The notes under the pieces were generated by a model that saw only the letters and a list, made by a program, of their open reading frames with translations, was not told the origin of the DNA and ran no database searches. Shown here in pieces: positions 41,361 through 47,571 of a stretch of 48,186 bases of DNA (the stretch's first letter is position 1; each line of letters opens with the position of its first letter). The position numbers and the translations under genes are program-made. The DNA lies in contig JAEYOJ010000011.1 in NCBI GenBank assembly GCA_023411815.1, positions 1 through 48,186 of the forward strand. Reading direction: 5' to 3'. The stretch comes from Pseudomonadota bacterium (lineage in GTDB: Bacteria > Desulfobacterota > Desulfovibrionia > Desulfovibrionales > Desulfovibrionaceae).

Positions 41361-42191
41361 CTAGGCAGTGGCGCAGTCGGACGGATCGCCCTTGAGTTTT
41401 TCGCTTGCGTGGCCCAGGGCCGGCAGGATGGCCTGCAGGTTCTCGCGCACGGCCTTGGGGCTGCCGGGCAGATTGACGATGATCGTCCGGCCAAGGGTGC
41501 CGGCCACGGCGCGGGAGATGGCCCCGTGCGGCGTCTTGGCCAGGCTAGACATGGTCATGGCCAGTTCGAAGCCGGGCAGACGTTTCTCGATGGCGGCCAG
41601 GGTGGCCTCGGGCGTTGTGTCGCGGGGTGTCAGGCCCGTGCCGCCGGTGGTCAGCACCAGGTCGAAGCCCTGCACAAGGGCCAGATCCGTGAGCAGGGCG
41701 CGCAGGGCGCGGGGTTCGTCGGGCAGCACGAAGCCCTTGGCCAGGCTCAGGGGGTAGCGCGCGGTCACGACCTCCTCAATGGTCGGGCCGCTGGTGTCCT
41801 CGCGCAGGCCTTGGGAGCCCTTGTCGGACAGAGTGATCCAGGCTAGGGACAGGCCCTCGGCGCGCGTGGTGAGCTGCAGGCTCATTCCGGCCTGCACCTG
41901 CGGCTCGGCCAGGGTGCGCAGCCAATGGCAGGGGGGCGCCGTGCCGTCTGCCGGCAGGCGGCCGGACCACTCGATTTGCCACACGGGACCCTGCGGGCCG
42001 TCGAGGAACGTGCCGGCGCGCAGGTCGGGCAGAGGCGCATGGCAGAAGAGCACGGCCGGGCCGGATTGGCCGGATTGGCCGGATTGGCCGAACGGGCTGA
42101 AGGGGATGGACCGGCCCATGGCGTCGGAAACCAGAGTGCAGGTCGTGCCCGGGGCAAGCCGCTGCTCGGGCAGCGTGACGGTGAAGGTCAT
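41361..42191 (-). CDS. MogA/MoaB-family molybdenum cofactor protein with N-terminal extension
   Basis: The C-terminal part (about residues 110-270) is a MoaB/Mog domain, which adenylylates molybdopterin before molybdate insertion. Visible are SLAWITLSDKGS, the substrate loop TTGGTGLTPRDTTPEA (199-214), MSSLAKTPHGAISRAVAG and LPGSPKAVREN. The first 110 residues are a beta-rich extension I cannot name; it contains the QSG repeat encoded at 42061-42096. The combination is 276 residues, longer than plain MogA (about 195). It overlaps the DUF523 gene by 4 bp (ATGA) and is the last gene of the three-gene unit. Confidence 0.87.
   Translation of the reverse strand: MTFTVTLPEQRLAPGTTCTLVSDAMGRSIPFSPFGQSGQSGQSGPAVLFCHAPLPDLRAGTFLDGPQGPVWQIEWSGRLPADGTAPPCHWLRTLAEPQVQAGMSLQLTTRAEGLSLAWITLSDKGSQGLREDTSGPTIEEVVTARYPLSLAKGFVLPDEPRALRALLTDLALVQGFDLVLTTGGTGLTPRDTTPEATLAAIEKRLPGFELAMTMSSLAKTPHGAISRAVAGTLGRTIIVNLPGSPKAVRENLQAILPALGHASEKLKGDPSDCATA
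42061..42096. repeat. 9-bp tandem repeat inside the MogA/MoaB gene
   Basis: Three perfect copies of CCGGATTGG (42061-42087) and a diverged fourth (CCGAACGGG). On the coding strand they encode GQSGQSGQSG. The unit is a multiple of three, so copy-number changes would keep the frame. Confidence 0.9.
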
Positions 42192-42736
42192 GGCGCGCTC
42201 TCCTGGTTTGTTTGTCGAAAGTGCTCTTGGGCCTGGGCCATGAAGCGCTCCAGGCCGTCGGACTCGGCGAGGCTGAACTCGTCCCCGAAGGCCGCGCCGG
42301 GAAAAGCCCGCAGGGCCAAGCCCGCGAATATGCCGAATGTCTCTCCCCGGAAGCGGCCGTAGAGGTCGAAGACCGGCTTGCGCGTGACCGCGGCGCAGGA
42401 GGGCGAGTTGAACTTGAGGAAGAATCCGCTTACCGCCAACTCGGTCGATCCGGCCAGCTCCGCCAGTTTTGCGGCCGACCAGTCGCGCAGTATGGGCGCG
42501 AAGTCGCGGCGGCTGATCTTGCCGATGACCGCGGGCCGGCGCGGGTCGCCATGGAAGTCCATGGGTTCGCGGGGTGTGGCCATGCCGGCCTCGACCTCGG
42601 GACAGAGCGGAATGAGCGCGAAGCGTGAGGCCAGGGCGCGGACGACTTCCGGGGCGTGTTTGTGGCCGCCGTCGTATCGCACGGCTTCGCCCAGGAGGCA
42701 GCGGCTGACCACGATGGCGGGGCGCGTGTCGGCCAT
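42188..42736 (-). CDS. DUF523 family protein
   Basis: A 182-residue protein of the DUF523 family. The hallmark N-terminus VVSRCLLGEAVRYDGGHK (about 9-26) holds a conserved Cys. Further conserved parts are LCPEVEAGMATPREPM, GFFLKFNSPSCA and KPVFDLYGRF. Function is unestablished; conserved cysteines suggest a metal or thiol site. GAGG precedes ATG 42736, and the gene overlaps its downstream partner by 4 bp. It starts 8 bp after the DUF1614 stop. Confidence 0.88.
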   Translation of the reverse strand: MADTRPAIVVSRCLLGEAVRYDGGHKHAPEVVRALASRFALIPLCPEVEAGMATPREPMDFHGDPRRPAVIGKISRRDFAPILRDWSAAKLAELAGSTELAVSGFFLKFNSPSCAAVTRKPVFDLYGRFRGETFGIFAGLALRAFPGAAFGDEFSLAESDGLERFMAQAQEHFRQTNQESAP

Positions 42737-42744
42737 GGCTGACC

Positions 42745-43449
42745 TCAGGCCAGGAGCACGGCCAGGATGCCGGTGACGAATATGCCGTCGAAGGTGCCTG
42801 CGCCGCCGATGGACAGCACGGGCGCGTCCAGGTTGCGCCAGGTGCGCGGATTGAGCAGGTGCAGGATGTCCGCGCCGAGCAGGGTGCCCATGGTGCCGCT
42901 CACGTAGGCGATCTGCGGCGCATGTTCGGGCGGGGCCAGCAGGATGGCGATGAGGGCCGTGACCAGCGGCGGCACGAGCATGGGGATGCCGATGCCCACG
43001 CCGGGAATGGGCCGGGCCATGGCGAAGCAGGCCGCAGTGACAAGCGCCGTGCACAGGAGCAGGACAGGCGTGAAGCCCGTGAGGCTCACGAAGTAGGCCG
43101 ACAGGAGCAGCGGGATGAGACAGCCGCCGATATTCACGGCCACGACCTGCTCGCGCAGTTCGCCCATGGCCTGGAAAGGCCGCATGGGACGCATGTGGCG
43201 GTAGAACGGGCTGTCCAACGGCGGACCGTTGGGAGTGGGAACCTTGATCATGCGCCGCGAGCGGATCAGGGGGAGGTTCACTCCGCTGCCGGCCAGCGTG
43301 GCCAGAAGCACGAGGAATGCCTGGCTCGTGGTCAGGCCGAGCTTGGCGAAGGCCACGGTGACGAGCCCCACCTGCACGAGGACGAAGAGGAAGATGAGCA
43401 GCAGGACAAAAAAGACCATTGCGGCCAGTATGAACGGCAACTGAAACAT
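42745..43449 (-). CDS. DUF1614 family membrane protein
   Basis: A 234-residue inner-membrane protein with about six hydrophobic segments and the family features GSGVNLPLIR (about 54-63), VAVNIGGCLIPLLLS and LSIGGAGTFDGIFVTGI near the C-terminus. The repeated glycine-rich re-entrant regions recall a transporter, but the function is unknown. GAGG lies 6 bp before ATG 43449; the longer in-frame start at 43536 adds a non-conserved basic segment. First gene of the DUF1614-DUF523-MogA/MoaB unit. Confidence 0.87.
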   Translation of the reverse strand: MFQLPFILAAMVFFVLLLIFLFVLVQVGLVTVAFAKLGLTTSQAFLVLLATLAGSGVNLPLIRSRRMIKVPTPNGPPLDSPFYRHMRPMRPFQAMGELREQVVAVNIGGCLIPLLLSAYFVSLTGFTPVLLLCTALVTAACFAMARPIPGVGIGIPMLVPPLVTALIAILLAPPEHAPQIAYVSGTMGTLLGADILHLLNPRTWRNLDAPVLSIGGAGTFDGIFVTGILAVLLA

Positions 43450-43688
43450 GACGACCTCGCGGGTCTCTTTCCATTCTATGGCAGCCTGCTGAAAACAGAC
43501 TGTGCGGGCCGGGACGGCCCGCCGGATGCGCGGCATCCCTGGGCAACGCTTGAGCCTTGCCCGCGCGTTGCGGAGTTGAAAGAGCCGATACGGCCCTTTT
43601 CACCAATCAGATAGACCGGCGAGCGGCAAAATTCAAGGCGAGGTCGCCGCACCCTCCCGGAGGCGGATGCGGCGGTGATGACTCGACT
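43450..43688. other. Non-coding region upstream of the DUF1614 gene
   Basis: Together with repeat copy C it makes a 365-bp gap without a gene. It holds a 7-bp stem GCGGGCC/GGCCCGC (43504-43522) and otherwise nothing I can assign. The promoter of the DUF1614 unit must lie here or just right of it, but no clear -35/-10 pair is visible. Confidence 0.4.
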
Positions 43689-43817
43689 TAGAACATTCTG
43701 CTTTTGAAAATGCAATGCAAGCCATGCGTGGGCATGGCCTGCCGCCGGCTTCGTCGCAGGCGCATTTCACTTGCGCCGTCAATGCCGGAGCGGGCGTGTT
43801 GAAAGCAGTCTGCTCTA
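43689..43817. repeat. 129-bp terminal-inverted-repeat element, copy C
   Basis: Third full-length copy (22 differences from copy A by hand count, no gaps). Both ends are preserved apart from small changes (TAGAACA at the left, TGCTCTA at the right). All three hairpins remain, with changes mostly in loops. Its last three bases (43815-43817) are also the stop codon of the 50-residue gene on the minus strand. Confidence 0.85.
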
Positions 43818-43967
43818 GTGATGATCTTCCTGGGTGTTCTCGTAAATGCGGTACAAGGCTGTGCCCACGATGATGGCCATGTAGATGAAGATAAGGCCAA
43901 CACCGACGAAGCCTGCGGTGGTGGAGTGCATCGCGTTTTCGATCAGCTCGGAAATGGTCGCCATCAT
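43815..43967 (-). CDS. Small single-span membrane protein (50 residues)
   Basis: Reading frame MMATISELIENAMHSTTAG, then one hydrophobic helix (about residues 19-38, GFVGVGLIFIYMAIIVGTAL), then a polar tail ending ENTQEDHH. AGGAGG lies 7 bp before the first ATG, which makes it a convincing real gene despite its length. The His/Asp tail could bind metal. A TTGACA at 44032-44037 (minus) may be part of its promoter, and GTGAA-atgg-TTCAC (43994-44007) lies between. Its stop codon is formed by repeat copy C. Function unknown; small helices of this type often join larger membrane complexes. Confidence 0.75.
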   Translation of the reverse strand: MMATISELIENAMHSTTAGFVGVGLIFIYMAIIVGTALYRIYENTQEDHH

Positions 43968-44328
43968 GACCCGTCCTCCTGGTGCTCTGCGTCGTGAAAT
44001 GGTTCACTTTCCTTGCCGGAATCCGATCAAATGTCAAGGCCGGGCCAGGGCTCCGCGACCAGTCTGGCCTGGAGGGGCTCATGCCGTCCCGGAGCTTGGC
44101 GTCCGCGGTTCCGGACCATCCGGCAAGGCGGAACCGGCGGCGCCCGGAACAGTGGGAGGTGAGCCGACGCACGGATGGCTCTGCATTATGCAATGCTGTT
44201 TCCGCTGCAATGCGTAGATCCATTTCCGGCACGCATTTCTTCGCGTCTGCATGCGTATGCTCTCTTGTGAAGCAATGTATTAATTGATATAGACAGTGCC
44301 CATGACGTAGCAAATGGAGGTGCCACGG
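43968..44328. other. Divergent intergenic region between the 50-residue gene and the PilZ gene
   Basis: 361 bp without a gene. It holds the candidate -35 TTGACA (44032-44037, minus) and the GTGAA/TTCAC inverted repeat for the small membrane gene, and a good sigma-70 promoter for the PilZ gene at 44265-44293. Confidence 0.5.
44265..44293 (+). promoter_or_regulatory. Candidate sigma-70 promoter of the PilZ gene
   Basis: TTGTGA (44265-44270), exactly 17 bp, TATAGA (44288-44293), in an AT-rich patch. The start codon is 36 bases beyond. Confidence 0.7.
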
Positions 44329-44670
44329 ATGGTAGTCGGCAAGGAACGTCGCAGGGCATATCGGGTTTCCGTACCGGAACTGCGCGTGCGGGTCTCGGGC
44401 TTCGAATATGATTTCAAGGCCTGGGACTTGAGCGTCCTTGGCATCGGATTCATGCATGGGGCGAATGCATTCAAGCTTGCGCAGATGCTCAGGCTGGATC
44501 TGCTGGAACACGGTTCCATCATCGTGCCGGATGTGGAGGCCATCGTGTCACGCATGAGTTCCGATGTGGTGGGTTGCGCCTTTTTGAGGCTCCGGGCTTC
44601 TCAGCAACGCGCAGTGGAGGAGCTTGTGCTGCGCATGCAAGCGGAGCGCGCCGGCCAGAAGGGGGCGTGA
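44329..44670 (+). CDS. PilZ-domain protein (cyclic di-GMP receptor type)
   Basis: A 113-residue single PilZ domain. The ligand motifs are present: the basic N-terminal RxxxR-type stretch in KERRRAYRV, and a D-x-S-x-x-G site in WDLSVLGIGF. Such proteins bind c-di-GMP and alter motility, secretion or polysaccharide synthesis through a partner. GGAGG lies 8 bp before ATG 44329; ATG 44314 would overlap that site. It has its own promoter and a hairpin terminator, and is followed by a 3D-domain gene with a structured leader. Confidence 0.82.
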   Translation: MVVGKERRRAYRVSVPELRVRVSGFEYDFKAWDLSVLGIGFMHGANAFKLAQMLRLDLLEHGSIIVPDVEAIVSRMSSDVVGCAFLRLRASQQRAVEELVLRMQAERAGQKGA

Positions 44671-44706
44671 GCGTCCCTGAGCTATTAATCCTGGATTTGC
44701 TTGCTG

Positions 44707-44744
44707 AGGACGCGGTTCCATTTGGACGCGTCCTTGTTCGTTTT
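44707..44744 (+). terminator. Terminator of the PilZ gene
   Basis: 8-bp perfect stem AGGACGCG (44707-44714) / CGCGTCCT (44727-44734) followed by TGTTCGTTTT; 36 bp after the stop. Confidence 0.55.
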
Positions 44745-44887
44745 CAGGGTCCATGATGGTCGGCTATCCATGGCGCGTGGATGGTTTTGTGAAAATTTCT
44801 ACAACAAGTGTATCCGCAAGTTCCTGATTTGGCTGACAAAGCTGTTTTTATTCAAATTATACAAACTATTTTAAGTGGTTAGGGCTG

Positions 44888-44915
44888 TTGTCATGCGCTT
44901 TTTTTGTGCTAATAT
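44888..44915 (+). promoter_or_regulatory. Candidate sigma-70 promoter of the 3D-domain gene
   Basis: TTGTCA (44888-44893), 16 bp, TAATAT (44910-44915). The transcript would begin near 44922, leaving a 100-base leader before the start codon. Confidence 0.7.
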
Positions 44916-44930
44916 GCATAAATTCAAAGG

Positions 44931-45004
44931 CTGCGCATCCTTGGAGCCGGTTGGGATGCACGCCGAGTGGACTGAAAGGAGTCTGACGCAGAACCGGTAC
45001 TGGT
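44931..45004 (+). promoter_or_regulatory. Candidate structured leader RNA (possible riboswitch)
   Basis: Within the 100-base leader, GCATCC and GGATGC (about 44935-44940 / 44954-44959) form a hairpin. Its loop contains CCGGTT (44947-44952), which is complementary to AACCGG at 44992-44997. This gives either a pseudoknot or two exclusive folds. A 5-bp hairpin with loop GAAAGG (44969-44984) lies between, followed directly by GACGCA. The GAAA loop plus GACGCA recalls the 3' half of the c-di-GMP-I (GEMM) riboswitch, but its 5' motif GCAAACC is missing. I therefore do not assign a class. Confidence 0.45.
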
Positions 45005-45021
45005 AAGAGGAAGGTGTACGC

Positions 45022-45534
45022 ATGACAACTAGGATCGCCTATTCATTCACCCTGCTGGTGCTTATCGCGGTGTCCATTCTTACCCAGCACACCGTGTCGA
45101 AACTCACCGGCGCCGTTGAAGCTTCCTATACACGCATTGCTCAGCTCGAACAGTCCCTGCAGGAAGAGCGGGACAAGATAGCCGTGCTGGACAATTTCGT
45201 CATGACCAACCAGGAGACCATCAAGGGTCTGCAGCGCCGGAAGGTGCTCACGGTCACGGCCTACAGCCCCAGGCCGGAGGAGACGAACGAAGACCCGTTC
45301 ACCACTGCGTCGAACCGTCCAGTGCGGGCGGGGATCGTCGCCGTGTCGCGGGACCTTTTCGACGAGGGCTGGGTTTTCGGGCGCAAGGTTTACATCAAGG
45401 GCCTGGGCGTATTCACCATCGACGACCTCATGCACCAGCGCAAGCGCAACCAGATCGATATCTTCATGTTCGAAACCGCCAAGGCGCGCGACTTCGGCTT
45501 GCAAAAGCTGGAGGTCTACCTGCTCGACACCTGA
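45022..45534 (+). CDS. Membrane-anchored 3D-domain protein (double-psi beta-barrel)
   Basis: A 170-residue protein with an N-terminal membrane anchor (about 7-24), a coiled coil (30-72) and a C-terminal 3D domain. That domain, shared with MltA- and RlpA-like proteins, is named for conserved aspartates; here they appear in FTIDDLMHQ (131-139) and QIDIFMF (144-150), after LTVTAYSPRP (77-86). Members act on or bind peptidoglycan in the cell envelope. The long coil before the domain suggests it reaches out from the inner membrane. GAGGAAGG precedes the ATG. It follows the structured leader and a PilZ gene, hinting at c-di-GMP control (inference). Confidence 0.82.
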   Translation: MTTRIAYSFTLLVLIAVSILTQHTVSKLTGAVEASYTRIAQLEQSLQEERDKIAVLDNFVMTNQETIKGLQRRKVLTVTAYSPRPEETNEDPFTTASNRPVRAGIVAVSRDLFDEGWVFGRKVYIKGLGVFTIDDLMHQRKRNQIDIFMFETAKARDFGLQKLEVYLLDT

Positions 45535-45593
45535 GCAGCCACAACCTTTCCGCATATGGCCCCAAGGGGCAGGGTAGCCCAGATCCCATGTGA

Positions 45594-45626
45594 AAGACCT
45601 CGCCAGGCGCAGTCTGGCGAGGTCTT
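45594..45626 (+). terminator. Terminator of the 3D-domain gene
   Basis: 13-bp perfect stem (AAGACCTCGCCAG / CTGGCGAGGTCTT) with a 7-base loop, 59 bp after the stop. The T-tract after it is weak (TTCGTGCCTTT). Confidence 0.75.
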
Positions 45627-45826
45627 CGTGCCTTTGCGTCCAGAGCCGCGTTCACGTGGCATGGGAGCGGATTCCGCCGGTCGCGGCGGGCGCAGACCTC
45701 GGAGCGGTCGTGGCTCCGGCCTGCGCACCGGGCCTTTATAAAAAGTTTGACGGCCTATACCCCCCTGCGTAGTAACTAAGGTCTAGTTCTCCTGCCATGC
45801 CAATTCCAACCAAAGGAGGAGAGGAC

Positions 45827-46054
45827 ATGAGGACGCTCGATGTGATCACCACGATCCTGCTCATTATCGGCGGGCTCAACTGGGGCCTGGTCGGGCTGTT
45901 CCAGTTCGACCTGGTGGCCGCCCTCTTCGGGACCATGAGCTGGTTTTCCCGGCTGGTGTACATCCTTGTGGGGGTAAGCGCCATCTACCAGGCGGTGGCC
46001 TACAAGGCCATGCAGCGCCGTTGGTGCAGCCGGGTGGCGGTCGGAGCCAGGTGA
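45827..46054 (+). CDS. DUF378 family small membrane protein
   Basis: A 75-residue inner-membrane protein of the DUF378 (YuzA-like) family. It has two hydrophobic helices, the conserved IGGLNWGLVGLFQFDLVAALFG (about 14-35) and VYILVGVSAIYQAV. Function unknown. AGGAGG lies before ATG 45827; the in-frame start at 45797 would place the ribosome site inside the gene. It converges on the 69-residue gene. Confidence 0.88.
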   Translation: MRTLDVITTILLIIGGLNWGLVGLFQFDLVAALFGTMSWFSRLVYILVGVSAIYQAVAYKAMQRRWCSRVAVGAR

Positions 46055-46064
46055 CGAAGCTGAT

Positions 46065-46094
46065 CTGCCCGGTCGCGGACATCCGGCCGGGCAG
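46065..46094. terminator. Hairpin between convergent small membrane-protein genes
   Basis: 8-bp perfect arms CTGCCCGG (46065-46072) / CCGGGCAG (46087-46094), 11 bp after the DUF378 stop. No strong T-tract follows on either strand. Confidence 0.45.
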
Positions 46095-46130
46095 GTTCGT
46101 GCCTTGACGAACGCAGCTTCCCCGGCCGGA

Positions 46131-46340
46131 TCATTCGCCGGGCTCTCGTTCCCCGCCGAACCAGCCGAAGCGGTCCTGCACATACTCCCAGACGAAGCAG
46201 ATGACGAAGGCCGCGACGGCCAGGACGCCGACGCGGTTGGCGAATGCCTGGGCGTCGAAGGGCCAGCCCAACGGAATGAACAGAAGTCTGCCGAGCAGGT
46301 CGCCGATGACCAGCCCGAGCAGAGTTGAGACGAATCGCAT
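46131..46340 (-). CDS. Small uncharacterised membrane protein (69 residues)
   Basis: Starts MRFVSTLLGLVIGDLLGRLL and has two hydrophobic stretches (about 3-22 and 34-52, the second VGVLAVAAFVICFVWEYV), ending in a charged tail GGEREPGE. The frame is open upstream to 46484 but that part is low-complexity basic sequence without family character. A GGGGGTT stretch precedes ATG 46340, a mediocre ribosome site. I do not recognise the family. It converges on the DUF378 gene. Confidence 0.6.
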   Translation of the reverse strand: MRFVSTLLGLVIGDLLGRLLFIPLGWPFDAQAFANRVGVLAVAAFVICFVWEYVQDRFGWFGGEREPGE

Positions 46341-47044
46341 CGTAACCCCCGTGCGCGCAAGGCGCAGGCTTGGTGTGCAGTAATGAGCAGGCGGCTTGCG
46401 GCCCGTGCGGGCCCGGCAAGCCGCGGCCGGCCCCTTGGCGGGCGGGCCAGCGGGCAAGATAAGCCGCATGCCGGCGATGTCCACCGTTGCGGCCTGCGTT
46501 GCAAAGGCCGCGCCCTGAGCAGCTCTCTTGAAAATTGCCGGGCGGATCGCCGGAGGTGTGTCACCGCGCCGACGGAACGTGCTGCGGGGACGGTTCGGCG
46601 GTGGTTGGATAAACCGTCATCCATGATGCCGTTCGGCATCATTTCCAGAAGTGAATAGTCGGCGGTAGGTTTGTTTCTCTCCCGTGTAAGGAGACCTGCG
46701 TAGCGGCCAGCCGCGAGGTAATGGAAGCCCGTGGCGGCGTGCGCGGCTGTGTTCGCGGCGGCCCGTAGGCTGAAGCGCCGGGCATGGCGAACGAAACACG
46801 CGCGTTCCCGCGAAGTGGCGAGAGCAGGGCCCATGGAGCGTGCTGCGGGTGGCCGGAATGCATGTGTGGGCTGCCTGGTCTTGACGTATGAAAATTGTTA
46901 GAATAGCAACTAAGCGTTGCCAGAGCGTCCTGCTCACGGTTCATTCGTTCACTAATGGATCGATTCAGGCAGGAAACTTGCGCATGGGCAGCCGCCCGCT
47001 ACAGTATATCGTTGTCGCGGCAAGAATCGCCTTTTGGAGGATCT
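46341..47044. other. Long intergenic region upstream of the MarR-family gene
   Basis: About 700 bp with no gene I can support; the open frames seen lack ribosome sites or family character. The right end carries the promoter/operator described at 46881-46920. The rest shows no clear repeat or RNA. Confidence 0.45.
46881..46920 (+). promoter_or_regulatory. Candidate promoter with operator palindrome for the MarR-family gene
   Basis: TTGACG (46881-46886) followed at 17 bp by TAGCAA (46904-46909, weak -10). The palindrome GCAAC-taagc-GTTGC (46906-46920) overlaps the -10, the usual place for a MarR autorepressor site. Confidence 0.5.
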
Positions 47045-47491
47045 ATGCGTAACGGCCTCAACCCGGACGAGATGGACAAGTCCGTGGGCTTCAAGGTGGT
47101 CAAGCTCGCCCTGCGCATGAAACAGGAACTGCGGCGCGCGTTCCTGGCCAACGGACTGGATGTCACCCCGGAGCAATGGGCCGTGATGAACAAGCTTTTC
47201 CTCGCCGACGGTCTGTCGCAAAGCGAACTGGCCGAGCAGGTCTGCAAGGACCGCCCGACCATCACGCGCATCCTGGACACGCTGGAAAAGCGTGGACTGG
47301 TGGTGCGCGGCCGCGACCATACGGACAGGCGACGGTATCACGTGCACCTGACCATGGCCGGCAGCGAGATGCGCGGCAGGTTGTATCCAGTGGCCAAGGG
47401 CTTGGGCGACAAGCTCATCGGCGGGCTGGACGCGGAGGAGGTCGCCCGGTTCAAGACTTCTCTGGAATTACTGCTCAAGAATCTGGAATAG
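47045..47491 (+). CDS. MarR-family transcriptional regulator
   Basis: A 148-residue dimeric winged-helix repressor. The helix-turn-helix is at about 55-80 (LSQSELAEQVCKDRPTITRI) and the wing follows (KRGLVVRGRDHTDRRRYHVH), with the conserved DxRRxx basic motif. GGAGG precedes ATG 47045; the in-frame upstream part from 46955 is not conserved. It lies 80 bp before a TolC-family gene with no terminator between. It therefore probably represses an efflux operon and is released by a small phenolic or drug-like ligand (family knowledge; ligand unknown). Confidence 0.92.
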   Translation: MRNGLNPDEMDKSVGFKVVKLALRMKQELRRAFLANGLDVTPEQWAVMNKLFLADGLSQSELAEQVCKDRPTITRILDTLEKRGLVVRGRDHTDRRRYHVHLTMAGSEMRGRLYPVAKGLGDKLIGGLDAEEVARFKTSLELLLKNLE

Positions 47492-47571
47492 CGTTTTAAT
47501 CCGCGCTACAAGTTACGGAACATCATAGTGGATGGGCTTCGGAGAGCCTGTCCAGCTTCATGGAGTCGAAC

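Larger units (their letters stand above)
44671..44921. other. Intergenic region after the PilZ gene
   Basis: About 350 bp separate the PilZ stop from the 3D-domain start. This first part contains the PilZ terminator (44707-44744), an AT-rich stretch (44780-44880) with no gene, and the promoter at 44888-44915. The rest is the structured leader. Confidence 0.5.

Noticed and set aside
18170..43817. CRISPR or insertion sequence explanation for the dispersed 129-bp repeats
   Set aside because: Copies are single, tens of kilobases apart, without spacers, cas genes or a transposase.
44931..45021. Cobalamin or standard GEMM riboswitch call for the 3D-domain leader
   Set aside because: Only fragments of either consensus are present; the B12 box and the GEMM 5' motif GCAAACC are absent, so I kept it as an unclassified structured leader.
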